A stretch of DNA of 64,000 nucleotides, from assembly GCF_900110735.1 (NCBI RefSeq), contig NZ_FOET01000002.1, forward strand, positions 1 to 64,000, read 5' to 3'. The DNA is from Streptomyces radiopugnans (GTDB lineage: Bacteria > Actinomycetota > Actinomycetes > Streptomycetales > Streptomycetaceae). Each line of letters begins with the position of its first letter. Position 1 is the stretch's first letter. Below are positions 33,501-40,486 of the stretch, piece by piece. The position numbers and the translations under genes are program-made. The notes under the pieces are model-generated. The model had not been told where the DNA came from. It saw nothing but the letters and a program-made list of their open reading frames with translations, and made no database searches.

Positions 33501-33607
33501 CGGGCCCCCGGGCGCTGCTGGCCCCCGCCGCGGTGGCCTCCGCCGCGGCGGGCGGAGGGCTGGCGCTCCTGGCGCGCAGGCGTGCCCGCCGACGGCTCGG
33601 GGCGTGA
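30548..33607 (+). CDS. FAD-linked oxidase / Fe-S heterodisulfide-type fusion (D-lactate or glycolate dehydrogenase-like)
   Basis: A 1019-residue fusion. Residues ~30-560 are a vanillyl-alcohol-oxidase-type FAD domain: LLSRGGGTSLAGECCNTAVVLD, THPNCTIGGMIGNNACGSTA, and the C-terminal FGHGCVHTRI and SGEHGDGQARGELL. Then come [4Fe-4S] regions RCVGVGRCRSLEGGVMCPSY and LCLACKGCKTDCPVNVDMATYK (~615-655) and CCG-type domains with TSVCCGLTW and DTGCCGLAG. A hydrophobic C-terminal stretch (LLAPAAVASAAAGGGLALLA) and Arg-rich tail could anchor it in the membrane. It resembles GlcD-GlcF or YdiJ fusions that oxidise 2-hydroxyacids and pass electrons to the quinone pool. Start ATG at 30548 with GGAAAGG. Confidence 0.88.
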   Translation: MAPTDLPLPVVRRPHPDPDVDVPALERALRERVDGEVRFDRGTRATYSTDASNYRQTPIGVVLPRTPEAAEEAVAVCREFGAPLLSRGGGTSLAGECCNTAVVLDWSKYCDRLVSVDPERRTCVVEPGIVLDELNRRLAPHGLRYGPRPATHPNCTIGGMIGNNACGSTAQAYGKVTDNLRRLEVLTYDGLRMWVGPTGEEELERLTSGEGRAAEIHRHLVALRDRYAGLVRERYPDIPRRVSGYNLDSLLPEHGFDVAGLLTGSESTLVTVVRAELELVPVPAHQSLVVLGYPDIATAADHVPAVVAHDPLALEGVDSRLVHFQRRKNLNPEALGKLPDGRAYLMVQFAGDTRQEAAGRARALIDAGTGAVDHTWYDDPRRIGELWMVRESGLGATAHVPGEPDTWEGWEDSAVPVHRLGDYLRDLKALFEEFGYGHPSVYGHFGHGCVHTRIPFGLRSAEGVARMRAFVERAADLVVSYGGSFSGEHGDGQARGELLEKMFGPELVEAFGRLKTVFDPGNRMNPGKVVAPYRLDENLRLGPDYRPWEPETAFAYPHDDGRFSAAAARCVGVGRCRSLEGGVMCPSYRVTREEEHSTRGRARLLFEMVRNGSPVDDGWRSEEVRDALDLCLACKGCKTDCPVNVDMATYKAEFLHHHYAGRLRPASHYSMGWLPAVARLAAPVARTVNALLGVPAVARVAKAAGGIAPERRLPLFAEQGLTDWWRERGGPRGDGRRGEVVVWPDTFTEHFHPSIGRAAVEVLEAAGFRVKVPETSVCCGLTWISTGQLGVARRVLGHILEVLREDLRRGTPVVGLEPSCTAVFRSDAVELMPGEPDAERLREQTRTFAELLDERAADWRPPAVDARAVVQRHCHQYAVMGFDADRRVLERAGVEAEVLDTGCCGLAGDFGFERGHYEVSMACAEQGLLPAVREAGPGTLVLADGFSCRTQVEQGGTGRTPLHLAEVLAAALRGEEAVGERPAAPGPRALLAPAAVASAAAGGGLALLARRRARRRLGA

Positions 33608-33672
33608 CCCGGACGTGGCATGACGGCGTGACCCGGACGTGGCATGACGGCTTGGCATGACGGTGGCATGAC
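33602..33672. repeat. Short tandem repeat across the end of the oxidase gene
   Basis: A 24-base unit, GCGTGACCCGGACGTGGCAT followed by GACG, occurs twice in a row (33602-33649), followed by two shorter copies of TGGCATGACGG. The first unit includes the oxidase stop codon. Probably replication slippage. Confidence 0.8.
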
Positions 33673-33734
33673 GGCTCCGATCCCGTGGCGCGGCGGCCAC
33701 CGGGCGGAGCCGTCCGGCGTACGTCCGCGGCGCC

Positions 33735-34871
33735 TCAGGCGGTGCGGTGGGCCTCTGCCGCCTCGCGGTCCAGCTCCAGACCGTGCCCCGGGGTGCCGGA
33801 GGCGCCCGGCCGGACCGCACCGCCCCGGGGGTCGAGGGTGCCGCGGAAGAGCATCTCCTCGATGCGGACGTGGTCGAGGAACCATTCCAGGTGCCGCAGG
33901 TTGGGCACCGCGGCGGCGGCGTGCGCGTGCAGGTGGGGGGCGCAGTGCCCGGAGATCTCCAGGCCGAGGGACTCGGCGACGGCCGCGGCGCGCAGCCACA
34001 CGGTGACGCCCCCGCAGCGGGTGACGTCCGCCTGGAGGCAGTCCACGGCTCCCGCGGCGGCCATGCGGGCGAGGTACGGCAGGTCGTAGCCGTACTCGCC
34101 CGCCGCGACGTCGGCCAGGACGCCGTCGCGGACCTCCCGCAGCCCTTCGAGGTCGTCGGAGGAGACCGGCTCCTCCAGCCAGGTCACTCCGGCGTCGGCG
34201 AATGCGGCGGCGATGCGGATCGCCTGTTTGCGGGTGTAGCCGCCGTTGGCATCGACGTACAGCTCCGCGCCGTCACCGACCGTCTCGCGGGCCAGGGCGA
34301 TGCGCTCCAGGTCGCGGCCCTCCCGGCGGCCCCGGGACTCGGCGATCTTGATCTTCACCCGGGGGACGGCCTGCTCCTCGGTCCAGCCTCGCAGCTGCCG
34401 CCGGAGCTGTGCGTCGTCGTAGGTGGTGAACCCGCCGCTGCCGTACACCGGGACCTCGGCGCGCACCGCGCCGAGCAGGCGGACCAGCGGCAGACCCAGC
34501 AGACGGGCCTTGAGGTCCCACAGGGCGGTGTCCACCGCGGAGATCGCGCACGCGGCGATCCCCGGCCGGCCGGTGTTGCGCACCGCCCGGGCCATCGCCT
34601 CGTTGGCGCCGGGGACGTCGAGGGCGTCGTGCCCGTCCACGATCCCGGCCAGTTGCCCGGAGACCACCTGGGCGGTGGCCGGGGACCCGTAGGTCCAGCC
34701 CAGTCCGGTGACCCCGGCGGCGGCCGCCTCGACCAGCACCAGGGTGGTGGAGTCCCAGGTGAGGGTCCCGTCACCGCCGGGCAGGTCGGTGGGCACCGTG
34801 AAGGCCGAGACCTCCAGGCGCTCCACGGCCGGCCCGCCCGCCGCGCGGGAGGCGGTGGGCGTCCCGCTCAC
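33735..34871 (-). CDS. Mandelate racemase/muconate lactonizing-family enzyme
   Basis: A 378-residue enolase-superfamily enzyme. The KxK catalytic pair is in VKIKIAESRGR (~residue 175), metal ligands in YVDANGGY, WLEEPVSS and VAAGEYGYD, DVTRCGGVT follows, and the HLHAH-containing GHCAPHLHAHAAAA lies near the end. This points to abstraction of a proton alpha to a carboxylate, as in sugar-acid dehydratases or racemases. GTG start at 34871 overlaps the stop of the TPP enzyme by four bases, so they act together, perhaps in sugar-acid breakdown. Substrate unknown. Confidence 0.87.
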   Translation of the reverse strand: MSGTPTASRAAGGPAVERLEVSAFTVPTDLPGGDGTLTWDSTTLVLVEAAAAGVTGLGWTYGSPATAQVVSGQLAGIVDGHDALDVPGANEAMARAVRNTGRPGIAACAISAVDTALWDLKARLLGLPLVRLLGAVRAEVPVYGSGGFTTYDDAQLRRQLRGWTEEQAVPRVKIKIAESRGRREGRDLERIALARETVGDGAELYVDANGGYTRKQAIRIAAAFADAGVTWLEEPVSSDDLEGLREVRDGVLADVAAGEYGYDLPYLARMAAAGAVDCLQADVTRCGGVTVWLRAAAVAESLGLEISGHCAPHLHAHAAAAVPNLRHLEWFLDHVRIEEMLFRGTLDPRGGAVRPGASGTPGHGLELDREAAEAHRTA

Positions 34872-36673
34872 CGGCCCTGCTCCTCCTGGGGGTTCTTGCC
34901 GCCGGGGAGGAAGTCCTGCATCTTGGCCTTGACGCCCTGGCGGACCATCGGGCCGCGGTCGCTGTCGCCGCGCAGGATCGCGGAGGCGGTGGCCTCCGCC
35001 TGGTCCCAGGTGGCGTGCGGGGGGATCGGCGGCACGGCCGGGTCGGTGCGGAAGTCGATGACGAACGGGCGGTCGGCCGCCAGCGCCCGCTGCCAGGCGT
35101 CCTGGACGTCCCCGGGCTTCTCCACGCGCACCCCGTCCAGGCCGAAGCCGGCGGCGATCTCGGCGTAGTGCAGGTCCGGGATGTGCTGGGACTCCTCGAA
35201 CTGCGGGGAGCCGCTCATCGCCCGCATCTCCCAGGTGACCTGGTTCAGGTCCCCGTTGTTCAGCACGCCCACGACCAGCCGCGGGTCGGACCACCTCGAG
35301 TGGTACTTGGCCGCGGTGACCAGCTCCATCAGGCCGTTCATCTGCATGCTCCCGTCGCCGACCAGCGCGATCACCGGGCGGTCCGGGTGGGCGAACTTCG
35401 CGCCGATGGCGTAGGGCACGGCCGGCCCCATGGTCGCCAGCGTGCCCGACAGCGAGCCGCGCACCTCGCCCCGGAAGCGCAGGTGGCGGGCGTACCAGTT
35501 GGCGGCCGAGCCGGAGTCGGCGGTGACGATGGCGTTCTCGGGCAGCAGGCCGTCCAGCGCGTGCACCACGTACTCGGGGTTGACCGGGTCGGCGTCCACG
35601 GCGGCGCGCCGCTGCATCACCTCCCACCAGCGGGAGACGTTCTCCTCGACGGTGTGCCGCCAGGCGCGGTCCTCCTTGCGGTGCAGCAGCGGCAGCAGCC
35701 GCTCCAGGGTGGCGCGCGCGTCGCCGACGAGGTTCACCTCGAAGGGGTAGCGCAGGCCGACCATGTGCGGGTCGATGTCGATCTGCACCGCGCGCGCCTG
35801 GTCGAGCCCGGGCATGAACTGCGTGTACGGGAAGCTGGAGCCGATCATCAGCAGGGTGTCGCAGTCGCGCATCAGCTCGTAGCTCGGCCGGGTGCCCAGC
35901 AGCCCGATGGCGCCGGTGACGTACGGCAGCGTGTCGGGCAGGGCGTCCTTGCCCAGCAGGGCCTTGGCCACCCCGGCGCCGAGCACGTCGGCGATCTGCT
36001 CGACCTCGCTCCGCGCGCCCCGGGCGCCCTGCCCGATCAGGACCGCGACCTTCTCCCCGGCGTTGAGCACCTGCGCCGCACGCGCGAGGTCCTCGTCCGC
36101 CGGGACCGGCGCGGACCTGCCCAGCCCCAGGCTGGAGGGCACCATCTTGAACTCGTGGCCGGGCGGGGTGTAGTCCAGTTCCTGCACGTCGGCCGGGATG
36201 ATGATCGCGGTCACCGTACGCCGCCCGTAGGCGGTGCGGATCGCCCGGTCGATCAGGTTGGGCAGCTGCTCGGGCACCGTCGCCGTCTCGCAGAAGTCCG
36301 AGGCCACGTCCTTGTACAGGCTGCTCAGGTCGACCTCCTGCTGGTAGGAGCCGCCCATCGCGCTGCGGTTGGTCTGCCCGACGATCGCCACCACCGGAAC
36401 GTGGTCGAGCTTGGCGTCGTACAGACCGTTGAGGAGGTGGATCGCCCCCGGACCGGAGGTCGCCGCGCACACCCCCACCCTGCCGGAGAACTTCGCGTAC
36501 CCCACCGCCTGGAAGGCCGACATCTCCTCGTGCCGGGACTGGACGAACTTCGGCTTGTCCCCGGCGCGCTCCCAGGCGGCGAGCAGTCCGTTGATGCCGT
36601 CCCCCGCGTAGCTGAAGACGTGGTCCACCCCCCACTCGCGCAACCGCTGCAGAACGTAGTCGGCCACCTTCAT
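34868..36673 (-). CDS. Thiamine-pyrophosphate enzyme, pyruvate-oxidase/acetolactate-synthase type
   Basis: A 601-residue TPP enzyme with three domains. N-terminal SYAGDGINGLLAAWERAGD and SRHEEMSAFQAVGYAKFSG hold the catalytic Glu; GPGAIHLLNGLYDAK follows. The central domain has VAVLIGQGARGA and LLMIGSSFPYTQFMPG. The C-terminal TPP/Mg motif is ALVGDGSMQMNGLMELVTAAKY ... VLNNGDLNQ. It lacks an obvious membrane-binding tail; the C-terminus is basic. A pyruvate oxidase or related 2-oxoacid decarboxylase is likely, but the closest substrate cannot be fixed. Coupled to the mandelate-racemase-family gene. Confidence 0.87.
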   Translation of the reverse strand: MKVADYVLQRLREWGVDHVFSYAGDGINGLLAAWERAGDKPKFVQSRHEEMSAFQAVGYAKFSGRVGVCAATSGPGAIHLLNGLYDAKLDHVPVVAIVGQTNRSAMGGSYQQEVDLSSLYKDVASDFCETATVPEQLPNLIDRAIRTAYGRRTVTAIIIPADVQELDYTPPGHEFKMVPSSLGLGRSAPVPADEDLARAAQVLNAGEKVAVLIGQGARGARSEVEQIADVLGAGVAKALLGKDALPDTLPYVTGAIGLLGTRPSYELMRDCDTLLMIGSSFPYTQFMPGLDQARAVQIDIDPHMVGLRYPFEVNLVGDARATLERLLPLLHRKEDRAWRHTVEENVSRWWEVMQRRAAVDADPVNPEYVVHALDGLLPENAIVTADSGSAANWYARHLRFRGEVRGSLSGTLATMGPAVPYAIGAKFAHPDRPVIALVGDGSMQMNGLMELVTAAKYHSRWSDPRLVVGVLNNGDLNQVTWEMRAMSGSPQFEESQHIPDLHYAEIAAGFGLDGVRVEKPGDVQDAWQRALAADRPFVIDFRTDPAVPPIPPHATWDQAEATASAILRGDSDRGPMVRQGVKAKMQDFLPGGKNPQEEQGR

Positions 36674-36950
36674 GCTCGCCACTCGTCTCTCCGTTCCCTG
36701 TGTCGCGGAAGTACCCGGCCGCCGCATCACGGTGAACGCCGGTCCTCTGCGGACGGTGACGGCCCTCACGTCCGTCCGTGGGCGGCGGGCCACCGCTTGG
36801 GTAACCGTGCCGCCCGGTGCAAAACATCGGCCCGCTCCGTATCGGCCGGAACCGGCGGTACGGCCGGAGGTCCGGTGTGTGGCCGGCCGCCGGTCAACCG
36901 GGAAACCCGCTCGGCGAGTTGGTGCCATTGCGCGGCAGGGCCCGGACCGG

Positions 36951-37712
36951 TCACCGGTATCGGGCGGCCTCGGCGATGAGGGCGGCGGTGAGCCCGCCGT
37001 GCAGGTAGGGGAAGTTGTGCGCCCCCGGGACCGTCATCGACCGTCCGCGCGGGGCGGTGGCCGCCAGCCGGAGGGCCCACTCCCCGGGAGCGAGCGCGTC
37101 ATGCCGGCCCCGCAGGACCAGCGTGGGGCAGGTCACCCGGGAGATGGTCCGCTCGGGCGAGTCGTGCAGTGCCGAGCGCACGTACCGCAGCAGGTCGCGC
37201 ATCCCGGCGCGGACGTAGTAGGGCACGGTGACGCCGAGTTCGCCGGCCGATTCGTGCACCAGGGTGCGGGGAAGGGCCCTGAGCAGGCCGGAGGCGCGGC
37301 GCAGTGCGGGCGGGAAGGTCGGCCCCATCAGCACCAGCGTCCGCACCCTGTCGGGGTGGTCCGCCGCCACGCGCAGTGCGACCTGGGCGCCGGTGGAATG
37401 CCCCACCAGCACGACCGGGCCCCGGGGCACCGCGGCCAGCCAGGCGGAGACCGCGTCCGCCAGCGCGGGGATCCGTGCGGGACAGGCACGGGGCGGCCGG
37501 TGGCCGAAGCCGGGGACGTCCAGGAGGAAGGAGTCCGCCCAGGCGCCGCATCCCTCCAGGGTGTCCGTGAGGTAGCCCAGCGCCCCCAGTCCGGGGAGTA
37601 CGACCACCTCGTGTCCCCCCGCCCGGTTCCCGCCGGTGTGCAGGCTCCGTATCCTGTGCCCGGCCACGTCGTCCCAGCGGACCGTGTGCGGTCGTCGTCC
37701 CGTCACGCGCAT
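36951..37712 (-). CDS. Alpha/beta hydrolase
   Basis: A 253-residue alpha/beta hydrolase: VVVLPGLGALGYL oxyanion region, LLDVPGFGHRPP, the nucleophile elbow VLVGHSTGAQVAL (Ser near residue 105), acid in VLRGRHDALAPG and His in VPGAHNFPYLHG. No signal peptide. ATG at 37712 is preferred, but an ATG twelve codons upstream is possible. Substrate unknown; not obviously linked to the upstream TPP enzyme. Confidence 0.82.
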   Translation of the reverse strand: MRVTGRRPHTVRWDDVAGHRIRSLHTGGNRAGGHEVVVLPGLGALGYLTDTLEGCGAWADSFLLDVPGFGHRPPRACPARIPALADAVSAWLAAVPRGPVVLVGHSTGAQVALRVAADHPDRVRTLVLMGPTFPPALRRASGLLRALPRTLVHESAGELGVTVPYYVRAGMRDLLRYVRSALHDSPERTISRVTCPTLVLRGRHDALAPGEWALRLAATAPRGRSMTVPGAHNFPYLHGGLTAALIAEAARYR

Positions 37713-37908
37713 GGCCGACTCGTTCCCCCTCCCGCCGCCCGCCCACACCGGGTGGCGGAACCGTCCGGCGTTGCTTCCGGGAGACGCGGGCGGCCCTGCC
37801 CGTCACGCCCGCCCGGTCTCCGTCCGGCGCGGGACGGGGCTCACCGGTGCGCACACGGTGCCGCCGGTTGCAGCCTGTCGCCGCCGGTTGCCGCGGTGGG
37901 AACGCCTG

Positions 37909-38184
37909 TCAGTCCGGGCCCGGGGGATCCTCCCGAGGGGTTCCGCCGGGCTCCCGGCCGGAGGGCTCCTCCGGTTCCCGGAAGTCCGGGGCCAGGGGAC
38001 CGCGGTCGTCCTGCTCCTCGGTGGTGAGGGCCGTGGTGGTGTCGTCGTCGGCGAAGGCTCGCCGTACCGCCGGGTCCTGCTCCACCGGATCCCGCCCGTC
38101 GTCCCGCGGCCGGTCCCCGTTCTCGCGCCCGGATCGGTCCGGCGAGTCCGGAGGGCCGGCGGGCGTCGCGTTCTGGTCGGGCAT
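37909..38184 (-). CDS. Small acidic disordered protein, unknown function
   Basis: A 91-residue protein with AGAAGGGAG before the ATG at 38184. It is rich in Asp, Glu, Pro and Arg (DSPDRSGRENGDRPRDDGRD, DDDTTTALTTEEQDDRGPLA) with almost no hydrophobic core, so it should be intrinsically disordered. No domain recognised. It diverges from the CE15 esterase gene. Confidence 0.55.
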   Translation of the reverse strand: MPDQNATPAGPPDSPDRSGRENGDRPRDDGRDPVEQDPAVRRAFADDDTTTALTTEEQDDRGPLAPDFREPEEPSGREPGGTPREDPPGPD

Positions 38185-38684
38185 GGGAGTGCTCCCTTCT
38201 GGTCTTCCGCCGCCCGGAGTACCCCCGCCCGCGTCATCGATGTCGGCGGCCGGGCCCGAACCGGGCGGTCGACGGCCGGGCGGGTGTCGTCCGGAGCAGA
38301 CCCGGGAAACTTTCCGAAAACAAAACAACCGAATACCGGAACATGGCTGAAAATTTCGCCGAGCGGAGCCCCGGGCGGCGGCCGACGCGGCCGTTTTCCA
38401 CCTTTCCTTCCGACTGCGACGGGCGCCGCACCCCCGACGGGAGTGCGAAAGCGGCCGACCTCGGCCGGTCCGCTCCCGCCTGTTGCCGCGCACTGACCGC
38501 CTTCTTACGCTGGGAGCGCTTCCATCCCGGTTCCGGCGCTCCGCGCCCCGCGCGGCGTCCTGCCCGGCCGGACCGGCCCACCCCCCACGACCCGGCGTGC
38601 TGCGGCGGGTGCGCGGTTTCCGTGCCGTGGTCCGGCCGGAGTCGCGCCCGGCCGGCGGTACGCCTTCCTCCGGAGGTACCCCAC
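38185..38684. other. 500-base intergenic region upstream of the CE15 gene
   Basis: No gene. It holds an AT-rich tract at 38305-38355 with GGAAACTTTCC (38305-38315), a GAAAC/TTTC dyad similar to motifs upstream of Streptomyces xylanase genes, and a CebR-like box at 38511-38524. GGAGG just before 38685 is the CE15 ribosome-binding site. Confidence 0.6.
38511..38524. promoter_or_regulatory. Near-consensus CebR box upstream of CE15
   Basis: TGGGAGCGCTTCCA differs from the palindromic CebR operator TGGGAGCGCTCCCA at one position. It is 161 bases before the esterase start. The two perfect boxes elsewhere in the window precede cellulase genes. Confidence 0.65.
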
Positions 38685-40367
38685 ATGCGCTTCCATCGCC
38701 ATCGACCCCGGGTGTGGGCAGCCGCGGTCTTCGTGGCCGTCGCGAGCCTGGCCACCACCCCCCTCGGCGCACAGGCGGGCGCCGCCGACACCCTGCCGCC
38801 CGCGGCGCCGGCCGCTGCGGCCGTGGAGGACGACGGCGCCGACTGCCAGGTGGGCCAGGGCGGCTCCACCAGCATCCCGACGCTCCCCGACCCGTTCACG
38901 AGGATGGACGGCACACGGATCACGTCCAAGGCCGACTGGCGCTGCCGGCGGGCGGAGATCAGGGAGTTGGCCGAGCGCACCGTCTACGGCCAGAAACCCG
39001 CCAGGCCCGACAACGTGACCGGGACGGTCTCCTCCTCCCGGATCACCGTCAACGTCAGCCACCAGGGCAGGAGTTCCAGTTTCTCCGCGAACGTGGAACT
39101 GCCCAGCGGCACCGGCCCCTTCCCCGCCGTCGTCGTCTACGGCGGCTTCGGCGCGGACACCTCCACCATCAAGGCCTCCGGCGCCGCCGTCATCAGCTAC
39201 GACCCCTTCAGCGTCGGCCGGGAGGGCACCGCGCGCAACAACAAGCAGGGCGCCTTCTACAGCGTCTACGGCTCCTCCAGCAGCACCGGCCTGCTGGCCG
39301 CCTGGGCCTGGGGGGTGAGCCGCATCATCGACGTCATCGAGTCCTCCGGCGGCAGCGTCCTGACAGCCGACGCCACCGGCGTGACCGGCTGCTCGCGCTA
39401 CGGCAAGGGCGCCTTCGTCGCCGGCGCGTTCGACCAGCGCATCGCCCTGACCATGCCGATCGAGTCCGGCAGCGGCGGCGTCGGCGCCTTCCGCTCCATC
39501 GCCAGGGAGAGCGGCGCCCAGCCGCTGAGCAGCGCCTACTCCGAACAGCCCTGGCTGGGCGACGCGTTCGGCTCCTACACCGGCAACCCCGCTGCCCTGC
39601 CGGTGGACACCCACCAGATCGTGGGCATGGTCGCCCCCCGCGGCCTGCTGATCATGGACAATCCGCACGTCGACTGGCTGGGCGCCCGCTCCGGGGCCGT
39701 CGCCGCCCTGGGCGGGGCCGAGGTCTACAAGGCACTCGGCGCGCAGAACAACATCACCTACTGGTCCGACGTCCAGGACGGCAACCACTGCGCCGTCCGC
39801 TCCGAGTGGCGCGCTCCGCTGCAGCAGCACATCCAGAAGTTCCTGCTGAACAGCGGCACCGTCTCCGGAACCTTCAGGATCTCCGGCAAGAAGTCCGCCA
39901 ACCTGGCCGAGTGGCGGAACTGGCAGACCCCCGCGCTCACCGGCGACGGCGCCTCCGGCGGCACCGCCGGGGGAACCACGGGCGGCACGACCGGAGGCAC
40001 CACCGGGGGAACCACGGGCGGCACCACCGGGGGCACCGGCGGGACCACCGGCGGCACGGACGGCGGCGCCTGCACCGCCGAGTACCGCACGGTCAACAGC
40101 TGGTCCGGCGGTTTCCAGGGCGAGGTGTCGGTCCGCAACAGCGGCACCGGCACGCTCGACGGCTGGACCGTCACGATGACCCTGGCCCCCGGCCAGACCC
40201 TCGGCAGCGTCTGGAACGGCCGGAGCACCGGGACCGGCGGAAACGTCACCGTGAGCAACACCCCCTGGAACGGCACCCTCGCGGCCGGCGGCGCCGTCAC
40301 CTTCGGTTTCACCGCCACCGGCAGCTCCACCGCGGCACCCGGCGGCATCGCCTGCACCAGTCCCTGA
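38685..40367 (+). CDS. Secreted glucuronoyl esterase (CE15) with C-terminal CBM2
   Basis: A 560-residue secreted enzyme predicted to split ester links between lignin and glucuronoxylan. A signal peptide (VWAAAVFVAVASLATTPLGAQAGAA) leads the CE15 catalytic domain (~60-425), with the nucleophile in VTGCSRYGKGAFVAGAFD, IESGSGGVG, and the His in DVQDGNHCAVRSEW. A Gly-Thr-rich linker of repeated TGGTTGG units follows, then a family 2 carbohydrate-binding module (CTAEYRTVNSWSGGFQGEVSV to the end). Its upstream region has a near-match CebR box and a xylanase-type dyad. Confidence 0.9.
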   Translation: MRFHRHRPRVWAAAVFVAVASLATTPLGAQAGAADTLPPAAPAAAAVEDDGADCQVGQGGSTSIPTLPDPFTRMDGTRITSKADWRCRRAEIRELAERTVYGQKPARPDNVTGTVSSSRITVNVSHQGRSSSFSANVELPSGTGPFPAVVVYGGFGADTSTIKASGAAVISYDPFSVGREGTARNNKQGAFYSVYGSSSSTGLLAAWAWGVSRIIDVIESSGGSVLTADATGVTGCSRYGKGAFVAGAFDQRIALTMPIESGSGGVGAFRSIARESGAQPLSSAYSEQPWLGDAFGSYTGNPAALPVDTHQIVGMVAPRGLLIMDNPHVDWLGARSGAVAALGGAEVYKALGAQNNITYWSDVQDGNHCAVRSEWRAPLQQHIQKFLLNSGTVSGTFRISGKKSANLAEWRNWQTPALTGDGASGGTAGGTTGGTTGGTTGGTTGGTTGGTGGTTGGTDGGACTAEYRTVNSWSGGFQGEVSVRNSGTGTLDGWTVTMTLAPGQTLGSVWNGRSTGTGGNVTVSNTPWNGTLAAGGAVTFGFTATGSSTAAPGGIACTSP

Positions 40368-40391
40368 CCGCCGCCGCACCCGCCACCCCGC

Positions 40392-40432
40392 GATCCCGCC
40401 CCGGCACCGCACCACCGTGCCGGGGCGGGATC
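40392..40432. terminator. Hairpin terminator between CE15 and the phosphatase gene
   Basis: GATCCCGCCCCGGCAC (40392-40407) pairs perfectly with 40417-40432 around a nine-base loop. It lies between converging genes and can serve both. Confidence 0.85.
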
Positions 40433-40486
40433 CGCGTCTCCGCCGCCCCACCCGCCCCGGCACGGCCCCGGCCGTCCGAGCCCCGC

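Noticed and set aside
30416..33820. Very long open frame antisense to the FAD-linked oxidase
   Set aside because: Over 1100 codons but with repetitive Gly/Ala/Val/His translation and no domain; a mirror of codon bias in the real gene on the plus strand.
39957..40070. CRISPR-like or regulatory repeat (36-base period)
   Set aside because: It encodes the in-frame Thr-Gly-Gly linker between the CE15 and CBM2 domains; no unique spacers.
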